The notes below the pieces were generated by a model that had not been told where the DNA came from, made no database searches, and was given only the letters and a program-made list of their open reading frames with translations. Below are positions 28,101 to 35,423 of a stretch of 35,423 bases of DNA, piece after piece (the stretch's first letter is position 1; each line of letters starts with the position of its first letter). Source of the stretch: Bacteroidales bacterium (GTDB taxonomy: Bacteria > Bacteroidota > Bacteroidia > Bacteroidales > Bacteroidaceae); NCBI GenBank assembly GCA_022788345.1, contig JALFTM010000188.1, forward strand, positions 1-35,423, read 5' to 3'. The position numbers and the translations under genes are program-made.

Positions 28101-29592
28101 GAACCCTGAGGCAATCATTAGCGTAAAGCTCGTGGCTGAAAGTGGCATCGGCACTATCGCTGCCGGGGTTGCAAAGGCTAAAGCCGACTTGATTATCGTG
28201 TCGGGTGCAGAGGGGGGCACGGGTGCGTCTCCAGCCTCCAGTATGCGCTTTGCAGGCATCAGCCCAGAGATTGGTTTGAGCGAGACTCAGCAAACCTTGG
28301 TGCGCAATGGCTTGCGTGGACAGGTGCGTTTGCAGACCGATGGCCAGCTCAAGACAGGTCGAGATCTTGTTACAATGGCTCTACTTGGTGCAGAAGAGTT
28401 TGGCTTTGGCACGGGTGCCCTCATTGTCTTGGGCTGTGTGATGATGCGCAAATGCAACCTCAACACTTGTCCCACAGGTGTGGCCACACAAGACGAAGAG
28501 TTGCGCAAACACTTCCTCGGAAAAGTAGATCACCTCGTCAACTATTTCACCTACCTCGCAGAAGAGGTGCGTGAACACTTGGCAGAACTTGGCTATCGGA
28601 GCTTGAACGACATCATCGGTCACACCGAACTCTTGCAACGCAAGCCTATTGCGCCCGATAGCAAAGCGGCTACGCTCGACTTCTCCCGACTTCTTGCGCG
28701 TGAAGAAGGAGCGACTGCGCTCCGACAGACCGCAACACAGCATCACGACATCGCCAACGTGCTCGACCATCGCCTCATTGCCGATGCTCTCCCTGCCTTG
28801 GAGGAAAAGCAAGAAGTGCGACTCGACTATCCAATCAAGAACACCGATCGCTCCACAGGTCTCATGCTCAGCGGACAGGTAGCCAAACGATACGGCCAAG
28901 TCGGACTTCCTGAAGAAACCATCAAAGTCACCTTCCGGGGGTCTGCTGGACAGAGTTTTGGCGGTTTCCTCACTCGTGGCATCTTCTTCCGCCTCAAGGG
29001 CGAGGCCAACGACTATTTCGGCAAAGGCCTCAGCGGTGGACGCATCGCTATCATGCCCCCCTCACGTTCCACATTCGTGCCTGCCGAGAACGTCATTGCA
29101 GGCAATACGGGTCTTTACGGAGCAACGAGCGGTGAAATCTACATCAACGGCCGTGTGGGCGAACGCTTCGGGGTGCGCAATTCGGGAGCAACCGCCGTCA
29201 TCGAAGGCGCAGGCGACCACTGTTGTGAGTATATGACGGGCGGGCGTGTCGTAGTGTTGGGAGCTACAGGGCGCAACTTTGCTGCTGGTATGAGCGGCGG
29301 TATCGCTTACGTTTGGAACCCTGCGCACGACTTCGACTATTCCTGCAATATGGATATGGTGGAACTGAACCTCGTGGAAGGAAGTGCGGCCAAAGAATTG
29401 CACGAGTTGGTGCGCCAACACTATCTCTACACAGGCTCATCTCTCGCCCGCACCATGCTCGACGATTGGTTGCGCTATCTCCCCGACTTCGTACAAATAA
29501 TCCCCATCGAGTACAAACGTGTGCTGGCTGAGGAGGAGATGCGAAAGCTCCAAGAGAAGATGTCACAGCTCTCCGTAGAGAGTTCATACTAA
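25117..29592 (+). CDS. gltB: Glutamate synthase large subunit
   Basis: 1491 aa with N-terminal YEHDACGVGMI (amidotransferase Cys), central and FMN domains (ISVKLVAESGIGTIAAGVAKAKADLIIVSGAEGGTGASP), Fe-S CVMMRKCNLNTCPTGVATQ and a C-terminal GXGXG domain. Confidence 0.97.
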   Translation: MVKSLYNSAYEHDACGVGMIVNIHGNKTHELVDNALTVLENMQHRGAEGSDGKTGDGAGIMVQIPHEFILLQGIPVPEKGTYGTGLVFFPREEEEREAQLAIIAEEADRMGMTLSAVRDVPTTSDCLGETARAVEPAICQVFLTATKGGPIEQIERTLYRIRKRVEHRISHPDFYICSLSSQTIIYKGMLSSAQLRTYFPDLQSPFFTSGLALVHSRFSTNTFPTWSLAQPFRLVAHNGEINTIRGNRGWMAARQSVLTGGALGDTADLRPILQEGMSDSASFDNVFEFLVMSGLSLPHAMAVMVPESFNDKNPISPELKAFYEYHSILMEAWDGPAALLFSDGRYAGGMLDRNGLRPARYTIMKNGTMVVASEVGVVNLDPAEVAEKGRLQPGKILLIDTQEGRIYYDGEIKAQLAAEHPYVEWLRTNRIELETLHSGRKVENSVANLHQLERVFGYTREDIDVTISPMAMKGEEPTAAMGNDTPLAVLSERPQTFFNYFRQQFAQVTNPAIDPIRENLVMSLAEYIGSVGTGILTPDASNCKMVRLPHPILTNRELDLLCNLRYKGFNTIRLHTTFPASEGTKGLEKALEQLCKKAAESVDQGYNYIVLSDRNTDHEQVPIPCLLAVSAVHHSLIQAGKRVQTALIVESGEIREVMHAALVLGYGASALCPYMTFAILNDLVRRGQVPGQYATAETNYIKAIKKGLLKVMAKMGISTIRSYRGAKIFEAVGLSEALLQRYFGTATSTIGGIGLERIAHDAIAQHALAFSESWTAEPVAHAGQFHWRKDGIEHAWTPETIATLQLATRLGSYKKYKEFSALVDNKETPIFLRDFLDYQCSPIPLDEVEPVEAIMRRFVVGAMSFGALSQEAHETIALAMNRIGGRSNTGEGGELSERFSATVDGISLSSKTKQVASGRFGVTTEYLVNAEEIQIKVAQGAKPGEGGQLPGFKVNEVIARTRHSIPGITLISPPPHHDVYSIEDLAQLIFDLKNVNPEAIISVKLVAESGIGTIAAGVAKAKADLIIVSGAEGGTGASPASSMRFAGISPEIGLSETQQTLVRNGLRGQVRLQTDGQLKTGRDLVTMALLGAEEFGFGTGALIVLGCVMMRKCNLNTCPTGVATQDEELRKHFLGKVDHLVNYFTYLAEEVREHLAELGYRSLNDIIGHTELLQRKPIAPDSKAATLDFSRLLAREEGATALRQTATQHHDIANVLDHRLIADALPALEEKQEVRLDYPIKNTDRSTGLMLSGQVAKRYGQVGLPEETIKVTFRGSAGQSFGGFLTRGIFFRLKGEANDYFGKGLSGGRIAIMPPSRSTFVPAENVIAGNTGLYGATSGEIYINGRVGERFGVRNSGATAVIEGAGDHCCEYMTGGRVVVLGATGRNFAAGMSGGIAYVWNPAHDFDYSCNMDMVELNLVEGSAAKELHELVRQHYLYTGSSLARTMLDDWLRYLPDFVQIIPIEYKRVLAEEEMRKLQEKMSQLSVESSY

Positions 29593-29622
29593 TCATAGGA
29601 CTTGTCAAGACAATCAGCTATT

Positions 29623-30969
29623 ATGGGAAATCCTAAATCCTTTCTCACCATTGCTCGCCAAGAAGCGGGCTATCGTCCCCTCAACGACCGCTTGCACGAC
29701 TACGGCGAGGTGGAACAAACGCTCAATACGCACGACCGCCAGCGTCAGGCTTCACGCTGTATGGATTGTGGCGTGCCCTTTTGCCATTGGGGTTGTCCTT
29801 TGGGCAATAAGCCCCCAGAATGGAACGATGCTGTTTATCGGGGCGATTGGCAGGAGGCTTATCGCCTGCTCACAGCCACAAACGACTTCCCCGAATTCAC
29901 GGGGCGTATCTGTCCTGCACCTTGCGAAAAGGCTTGTGTGCTTCACCTCACAGGACGGGGAGCAACCACCATTCGTGAGAACGAATGCGCCATTGCCGAG
30001 AGGGCTTTTCTCGAAGGTTATGTGCAAACAAAAATCCCTGAACGCAATGGTTTGAAGATTGCTGTCGTTGGCTCTGGCCCTGCGGGCTTAGCTGCAGCCA
30101 ACAGGCTGAACCAAGAGGGGTTTTCTGTCACCGTGTTCGAGCGCAACGAAGCTCCCGGCGGACTGCTCCGCTATGGCATTCCGAACTTTAAGCTCAACAA
30201 AGCTGTGATCGACCGCCGTATTGCGTTTATGGAAGCAGAAGGCATCACTTTCCGTTACAACGAACACATCGATCTCCAAGCCCTCCCATCGGGTTTTGAT
30301 GCCTATGTTGTTTGTACAGGCACACCCATGGCGCGCGACCTTCCTGTTCCGGGCCGTGAACTCCGTGGCATACATTTCGCTCTTGACCTTTTGGCGCAAC
30401 AAAATCGGATACTTGAGGGCATCGAAGTGCCCAAGTCCGAGCTCATCTCAGCCAAAGGTAAGAAAGTGTTGGTCATTGGCGGTGGCGACACAGGTTCGGA
30501 CTGCATCGGCACAGCCAATCGCCATGGTTGCGAGAGTGTTCTTCAAATAGAAATCATGCCTCGCCCTGCCGAGCATCAAGACACAGCCACATCGTGGCCC
30601 TATTGGCCTACGGTATTGAAAACCACTTCGTCACACGAAGAGGGTTGCAGTCGTCGCTGGCTCGTGAATACAAATCGTTTCATTGGCAATGAGAAAGGCG
30701 AAGTCATTGGTGCAGAAATTGAGGAAATCGCATGGACAACACCGAACGATGGCACGCGTCCTGAAATGATACGCACTGGGCGCACTGAAGTTATCGACTG
30801 CGACCTCGTTCTCTTGGCCATGGGCTTCTTGCCCAACCGTTTGCCCGAACTTCCTGATAATGTTTTCGTTGCAGGCGATGCTTCCATGGGGCAAAGCCTC
30901 GTTGTCCGTGCCATTGCCGATGGCCGAAAAGTGGCCAAGGATGTGGCGAAGTTTTTGCTGAAAGGCTGA
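29623..30969 (+). CDS. gltD: Glutamate synthase small subunit
   Basis: RCMDCGVPFCHWGCPLGNKPPEWND Fe-S motif; AVVGSGPAGLAAANRL; VLVIGGGDTGSDCIGTANRHG. Follows gltB. Start at ATG 29623. Confidence 0.96.
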   Translation: MGNPKSFLTIARQEAGYRPLNDRLHDYGEVEQTLNTHDRQRQASRCMDCGVPFCHWGCPLGNKPPEWNDAVYRGDWQEAYRLLTATNDFPEFTGRICPAPCEKACVLHLTGRGATTIRENECAIAERAFLEGYVQTKIPERNGLKIAVVGSGPAGLAAANRLNQEGFSVTVFERNEAPGGLLRYGIPNFKLNKAVIDRRIAFMEAEGITFRYNEHIDLQALPSGFDAYVVCTGTPMARDLPVPGRELRGIHFALDLLAQQNRILEGIEVPKSELISAKGKKVLVIGGGDTGSDCIGTANRHGCESVLQIEIMPRPAEHQDTATSWPYWPTVLKTTSSHEEGCSRRWLVNTNRFIGNEKGEVIGAEIEEIAWTTPNDGTRPEMIRTGRTEVIDCDLVLLAMGFLPNRLPELPDNVFVAGDASMGQSLVVRAIADGRKVAKDVAKFLLKG

Positions 30970-30985
30970 AACGACAGCTACGCTT

Positions 30986-31140
30986 TGCGCAAGAAAAGTT
31001 GCTTCAAAGCGCGAGAAAAGTTTAGAACGCACTGCAATTTACATAAACTACACTGCGAGTTATATAGATTGCAGTGCGATTTATATAGCTCACACTGCAA
31101 AACGAACTTTCTTAGCGCATCGCAGTAAGTTTTGCTCCGC
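30986..31140. repeat. Intergenic element B: second 21-bp-phased heptamer array, related to element A
   Basis: Heptamers gcactgc, acactgc, gcagtgc, acactgc start at 31029, 31050, 31071, 31092. Imperfect IR tgcgcaagaaaagtt (30986-31000) / aactttcttagcgca (31105-31119). Shares the exact 14-mer aagttttgctccgc (31127-31140) with element A (20488-20501). Confidence 0.88.
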
Positions 31141-31337
31141 AAGCCATGAAGTCGTTTAGCGATGAAGCACAGCTTTATCTAAGGAGTGCTATTTCTCCAA
31201 AAAGATGGTCGGAGCATTTCCGCTAACTATAAACAGCAGACCTTGATTTACACCCAACCCGTACCTATACGCACATTTGCACAAAGCATCACACCTTATT
31301 TCTTTCGAACTTAGTGTCGCATTTCCCGAAAAAAAAC

Positions 31338-31345
31338 TACATTTG
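31338..31345 (+). promoter_or_regulatory. Possible -7 box for the lipoprotein gene pair
   Basis: TACATTTG at 31338-31345; no clear -33 element. Confidence 0.4.
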
Positions 31346-31378
31346 CATTCATGGTTCTATCAAAAAACAATAGCCCCC

Positions 31379-32410
31379 ATGTTTCGCAAATGTAGCTTAC
31401 TCGTTATCCTCGCCATCAGTTTGTTGCTGACAGCTTGCGGTGGCGATGCAGGCAACCGACCCGATCCAAAGCCATCGGTCTACTTTTGGCGCACCAACTT
31501 CGAACTTGCGCCAGAAGAAACGGCTTTTTTGCAGGCCCACCGCATCGGGCGCATGTATGTGCGCTACTTCGATGTGGTTCTGGACAATGATGAAGCTGTG
31601 CCCAACGCTTCAATCGTGTTCAATAGTCCTTTTCCAAAAGATGTTGAGATTATTCCCACGGTTTTCATTATGGAAAGCGTGTTACAGTCTCCTCACGAGG
31701 AGTTGGCCGATCGCTTGGTCAAGCGCATTTTGCAAATGAACGAAACGCACGATGTGCCCAACGTGCAGGAAGTGCAACTCGACTGCGACTGGACAGATCG
31801 CTCGCGCAAAGCATGCTATGCCCTCTTCAATGCGGTGAGATCAAAGCTCAAAGCACACAACATCAAACTCTCGGCAACCATTCGCCTGCATCAGTTGCGT
31901 ATGCCACCGCCACCTGTCGATTATGGAGTGCTGATGGTTTATAACACAGGCGTTGCAACAAAAGCCACTGGGCGCAACCCCATCATCGATCTTCGAGACA
32001 TACAGCCTTTCCTGTCTGCTTTGAAAGATTACGATCTGCCCCTTTGTGCCGCTTATCCCGACTTCGAATGGCGTCGCCTCTTTGGGAAAAAAGGTCTAAA
32101 AGGCATTCTCTATGGCGATGAAGTGGCGGATACACTTGTATTTCAACCACGCACGCCATCGAGCTATATGGCCATCTCGGCCCGCCATCTCACCACTTCG
32201 CTCGCTGGTGGCAATCAAGCCGACATTTATGTGGCCATCGGCGATAGTGTGCTCGTAAGTCGTAGCGACCAAAAGACAATAGAGGACGTGCAACAAGCCA
32301 TTGCCCAGCACCGTCCTTCCATCCATCAACAAGTTATTATCTATCCCTTGGCCAAGGAGAATATCCTGCGCCGCAAATCGTCCGATTATGAAAAAATACT
32401 TCATCCTTAG
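31379..32410 (+). CDS. Lipoprotein with a putative DUF3142-like TIM-barrel fold
   Basis: MFRKCSLLVILAISLLLTACGG lipobox; VQEVQLDCDWTDRSRKACYALFNAVRSKLKAHNIKLSATIRLHQL resembles the core strand/helix block of DUF3142 as I recall it. Start corrected from 31277. Confidence 0.7.
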   Translation: MFRKCSLLVILAISLLLTACGGDAGNRPDPKPSVYFWRTNFELAPEETAFLQAHRIGRMYVRYFDVVLDNDEAVPNASIVFNSPFPKDVEIIPTVFIMESVLQSPHEELADRLVKRILQMNETHDVPNVQEVQLDCDWTDRSRKACYALFNAVRSKLKAHNIKLSATIRLHQLRMPPPPVDYGVLMVYNTGVATKATGRNPIIDLRDIQPFLSALKDYDLPLCAAYPDFEWRRLFGKKGLKGILYGDEVADTLVFQPRTPSSYMAISARHLTTSLAGGNQADIYVAIGDSVLVSRSDQKTIEDVQQAIAQHRPSIHQQVIIYPLAKENILRRKSSDYEKILHP

Positions 32411-34592
32411 TGCCCTCCTCTGCCTTGGCACACTGCAAACGTTTGCTTGTTATTTCAAACCCGTAACGAACTATTACATTTTTCGCTCCGAAACCAACAC
32501 AGCTACCGATGGTGGGCTCACAGATCGTATGATGGCTTCTTGGGAAGAATACGCTGGTAAGGATGTGACCTATGACGTCTATCAGTTGGGCAGTATTGCA
32601 CCCAGTGGGTTTGCCATGAACGACAACGCCATCATCGCCACAGCACGAGAGCGCAACGACAAAGAGATGCTCGCCTATCTTCAGTTGCTGAATAAACAAG
32701 GCCGTTGCAACAATATCATGGGACGGATGAACGATAAATGGGACTATCCCACCAAAGCCGAAATATCTTTTGCACAAAATGGACTACGTTCTGTGCAAAA
32801 ACAGGCTTTGGCCTACAAGGGAAAGCGCCTGCGCGATCGCTATCTCCTAATGGCTATGCGCACAGCCTTTATGCTCAAATCGTATCCGCAAGCCACAAAT
32901 CTTTGGTTGCGTTTGAGCAAAGAACCCGCCAGTATTTACCGCGACTTGGGTGAAAATCTCTACGCAGGCATTCTTCTCCGACAAGGCAAGCGACAACAGG
33001 CCTTAGACATTTACGCCAAACAAGGCGACTGGATGTCGCTCAAATGGGCGGTGCGCAGAGAACGCAACGTGGCAGGCATGCGCAAAATCTACGCTACAAC
33101 CCCTAATTCTCCCCTACTCCGCTATTTGGTGCAAGACTTTGTGAATAATGTACAAGAGACCTGCGACAATCGTGACGACTTAACACTGTACACAGCCAAG
33201 GAACTCCAAAGCCAGTTCAATGCTATTGGGCGTGCGGTCATTTACGACAATGAGGTGAAAGCCTTTATGGCATTTGCCGATGAAGTGGTTAAGAACAGCA
33301 AGGTCGATGACCCAGCCATGTGGCAGTCGGCAACGGCTTTGATTGACTATTACTACCACCGCAACGCTTCAGCATTGGCACGTATCCAAAAGGCTTTAAC
33401 GCTGAAAGGTAGTGAAGTGAGCCAAGAAACCGCACGCCTTATTCTCCTTTTTATTTCCACCGCAGAGGCTTCTCCTACCAAGGAATACCAAAGCTACCTA
33501 AAAGGCGAATTGGAATGGATTCAGAAAAACCTCAGTAAGGGCGACGAACACTTCTCCAACCTTTATACCCGCTTGGTGAAGCAAGAACTGGACAGTCTGT
33601 TCATGCGCTGGCAACGCCCCGATCTCTCACTCTATCTCCTGACAAGATATGAAATGGACTATGATGCCAACTATCTGTCGGAGAAAAAGAAAGATTGGAC
33701 ACAAGAACCACTCAACTTCTATGGAAGCTTTATGCAGCGCATGGAAAAATTGCCCACAGAAGAAGTCATTAAATTCTACAATGGACTGCACCAGTCATCG
33801 CCCGACGACTTCACCAAATGGCTTAAGAAAACAGCCTATCATAACGAAGATTTCTACAACGACTATATCGGCACACGCCTCTTGGCCGATGGCGCATTTG
33901 AAAAAGCGCAACCCTATCTCGAACGTGTGTCGCTCAACTATCTCTCCAAACAAGGCATCGCTTTCTATGCCGCACAGCGCACGTATAAAAAAGAGGCATG
34001 GATAGACCCGCAGTGGAGTCGTGGCGACGAATGGGCAGATACGACTATCACTTTCAAACGCAATCAAAAAGTGGACTTCTGTCGGGACATGATTGCCACG
34101 AAGCGTGCCTATGAAACGGCCAGTGCAGGCGAGAGAGCTGAATTGGCCTATCAACTTGCGAACCTCTATTTTCAAGCTTCGCCCAAGGGACGTTGCTGGT
34201 ATCTGACCAGTTATTCATACTCTGGCTATAGCGATTATGAGTTTGTTGAAGAGAATTCGAAAGAGGGCTTTAGGAAAGAGGGCTTTAAGAAAGTGTTTAT
34301 TCACCACCCTTTCATAGAGAAAGCCAAAGCACTCTTGGAAGAGGCCGCTTTGACACGCAATTTCCTACTTAAAGAAAAAGCACTTTTTGCCCTCGCCTAT
34401 TTGCCACAAGATCCTCCTTTGATGGAACAAGGAGAATGGTACGAAGAAACAAACTTCGCAGAAGTAGTCAATCGGAAATCTCCACAATGGGAAGCATTTG
34501 GGCGACTCGCCATACTGGGTACAGAGCATGCACATAGCCAATATGTTTCGGCATGTGGCATTTACAGGGCTTATCTCCGTATTGCCAAGTAA
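32388..34592 (+). CDS. Large exported alpha-helical (TPR-like) protein of unknown function
   Basis: Signal peptide MKKYFILSALLCLGTLQTFACYFKP; many helical repeats (e.g. LWLRLSKEPASIYRDLGENLYAGILLRQGKRQQALDIYAKQGDW). Overlaps the previous CDS by 23 bp. Start corrected from 32301. Confidence 0.75.
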   Translation: MKKYFILSALLCLGTLQTFACYFKPVTNYYIFRSETNTATDGGLTDRMMASWEEYAGKDVTYDVYQLGSIAPSGFAMNDNAIIATARERNDKEMLAYLQLLNKQGRCNNIMGRMNDKWDYPTKAEISFAQNGLRSVQKQALAYKGKRLRDRYLLMAMRTAFMLKSYPQATNLWLRLSKEPASIYRDLGENLYAGILLRQGKRQQALDIYAKQGDWMSLKWAVRRERNVAGMRKIYATTPNSPLLRYLVQDFVNNVQETCDNRDDLTLYTAKELQSQFNAIGRAVIYDNEVKAFMAFADEVVKNSKVDDPAMWQSATALIDYYYHRNASALARIQKALTLKGSEVSQETARLILLFISTAEASPTKEYQSYLKGELEWIQKNLSKGDEHFSNLYTRLVKQELDSLFMRWQRPDLSLYLLTRYEMDYDANYLSEKKKDWTQEPLNFYGSFMQRMEKLPTEEVIKFYNGLHQSSPDDFTKWLKKTAYHNEDFYNDYIGTRLLADGAFEKAQPYLERVSLNYLSKQGIAFYAAQRTYKKEAWIDPQWSRGDEWADTTITFKRNQKVDFCRDMIATKRAYETASAGERAELAYQLANLYFQASPKGRCWYLTSYSYSGYSDYEFVEENSKEGFRKEGFKKVFIHHPFIEKAKALLEEAALTRNFLLKEKALFALAYLPQDPPLMEQGEWYEETNFAEVVNRKSPQWEAFGRLAILGTEHAHSQYVSACGIYRAYLRIAK

Positions 34593-34607
34593 AATCTCAC
34601 AAAAAAC

Positions 34608-34642
34608 TCCGCCTGCCTATCCTAAAAGGATAAGCAGGCGGA
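34608..34642. terminator. Terminator between convergent genes
   Basis: tccgcctgcctatcct-aaa-aggataagcaggcgga, 16-bp stem with one mismatch, flanked by aaaaaa on the left. Confidence 0.8.
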
Positions 34643-34664
34643 ATTGCTATTTTTCAAAGACTGA

Positions 34665-35423
34665 TCAGTCGCGATACCGTTTGAGGATGTCGCCATAGGC
34701 TTCTATGCGACGATCGCGTAAGAACGGCCACCAACGACGCACTTGCTCGGAACGGCACAAGTCGATGTCCACAACCTGCACAACTTCTTCCCCTTGCGGC
34801 GCACGATAGAGTAGCTCGCCTTGCGGACCAGCCACAAAGCTACTGCCCCAGAAAGTGATGCCATTGGTTTGCCCACTGGGGTCAGGTTCATGCCCTACAC
34901 GATTAACAGCCACCACAGGCAAACCATTCGCCACTGCGTGTCCTCGTTGCACAGTTGTCCATGCTTCTCGTTGACGCTCCTGTTCCTCTGGACTGTCGCT
35001 ACTCTCAAAGCCAATTGCAGTGGGGTATATCAGAATTTCTGCTCCTGCCAAAGCCATCAAGCGAGCACCTTCGGGATACCACTGATCCCAACAAACTTGA
35101 ACGCCAAGACGGCCCACACTGGTGTCGATAGGTTGAAAGCCGAGGTCGCCGGGAGTAAAGTAAAACTTCTCGTAATAAGCAGGGTCGTCTGGGATGTGCA
35201 TTTTACGGAATTTACCCGCTATCGTGCCATCTTTTTCAAAGACAACGGCCGTATTGTGATAAAGCCCAGCTGTGCGTCGCTCAAAGAGCGATGTCACCAG
35301 CACTACATCATGTTCCTTAGCCAAAGCTCCGAAAAACTCTGTGCTCGGTCCCGGAATGGGTTCGGCCAACTCAAAATTATCCACCGTCTCTACTTGACAG
35401 AAGTAAAGACTATTGTGCAACTC
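34665..35423 (-). CDS. aguB: N-carbamoylputrescine amidase-like carbon-nitrogen hydrolase, 5' end off-window
   Basis: ELHNSLYFCQ (frame open through 35423), PIPGPSTEFFGALAKE, GKFRKMHIPDDPAYYEKFYF and VCWDQWYPEGARLMAL: nitrilase-family Glu, Lys and Cys all present. The ORF-track 'M' at 35420 is an internal TTG. Confidence 0.93.
   Translation of the reverse strand, partial: ELHNSLYFCQVETVDNFELAEPIPGPSTEFFGALAKEHDVVLVTSLFERRTAGLYHNTAVVFEKDGTIAGKFRKMHIPDDPAYYEKFYFTPGDLGFQPIDTSVGRLGVQVCWDQWYPEGARLMALAGAEILIYPTAIGFESSDSPEEQERQREAWTTVQRGHAVANGLPVVAVNRVGHEPDPSGQTNGITFWGSSFVAGPQGELLYRAPQGEEVVQVVDIDLCRSEQVRRWWPFLRDRRIEAYGDILKRYRD

Noticed and set aside
27544-28293. 249-aa minus-strand ORF
   Set aside because: Antisense shadow within gltB, whose FMN and Fe-S motifs are unambiguous.
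1-35423. tRNA/rRNA genes, insertion sequences, prophage, toxin-antitoxin or defence genes
   Set aside because: Looked for recognisable motifs and gene products; none found in the readable ORFs or spacers. A tRNAscan/ISfinder/PADLOC run would be needed to be certain.

Overview
Chromosomal segment from a Bacteroidota bacterium. Support: several TTG/TTTG-N18-20-TAnnTTTG promoters, a SusC/SusD pair, and lipoprotein signal peptides. It is probably Bacteroidales, Prevotella-like, but species is not determinable by eye. From left to right: (1) a minus-strand glycan-utilisation cluster with a GH85-like endo-beta-N-acetylglucosaminidase (3' end off-window; missing from the ORF track because no stop codon falls in the window), a SusD-like lipoprotein and a SusC-like TonB-dependent porin; (2) sdaA and a class III fbp; (3) a compact transcription unit encoding a 40-aa ORF; (4) an NhaC-type antiporter, a small repeat-rich lipoprotein, a membrane metallophosphoesterase, a FadL/OmpP1 porin and an S9 peptidase; (5) an mnmA / 86-aa unknown / thioesterase / aroB / EamA operon; (6) gltB-gltD; (7) an overlapping pair of poorly characterised exported proteins; (8) a truncated aguB-like amidohydrolase. 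No tRNA, rRNA, IS element, prophage or CRISPR array was seen. The most unusual signals are intergenic. Two related elements (about 20366-20549 and 30986-31140) each carry four GCASTGC-like heptamers starting exactly 21 bp apart, inside GCGC/AAAGTTT inverted flanks. Two paralogous minimal promoter-hairpin-terminator cassettes (about 15049-15132 and 24556-24639) look like very short RNA genes. There is also a hairpin-rich small-ORF transcript (12631-12950), a four-hairpin 3' UTR (14412-14500) and a perfect 28-bp palindrome (8653-8716). All calls were made by reading the sequence; no homology search was run.
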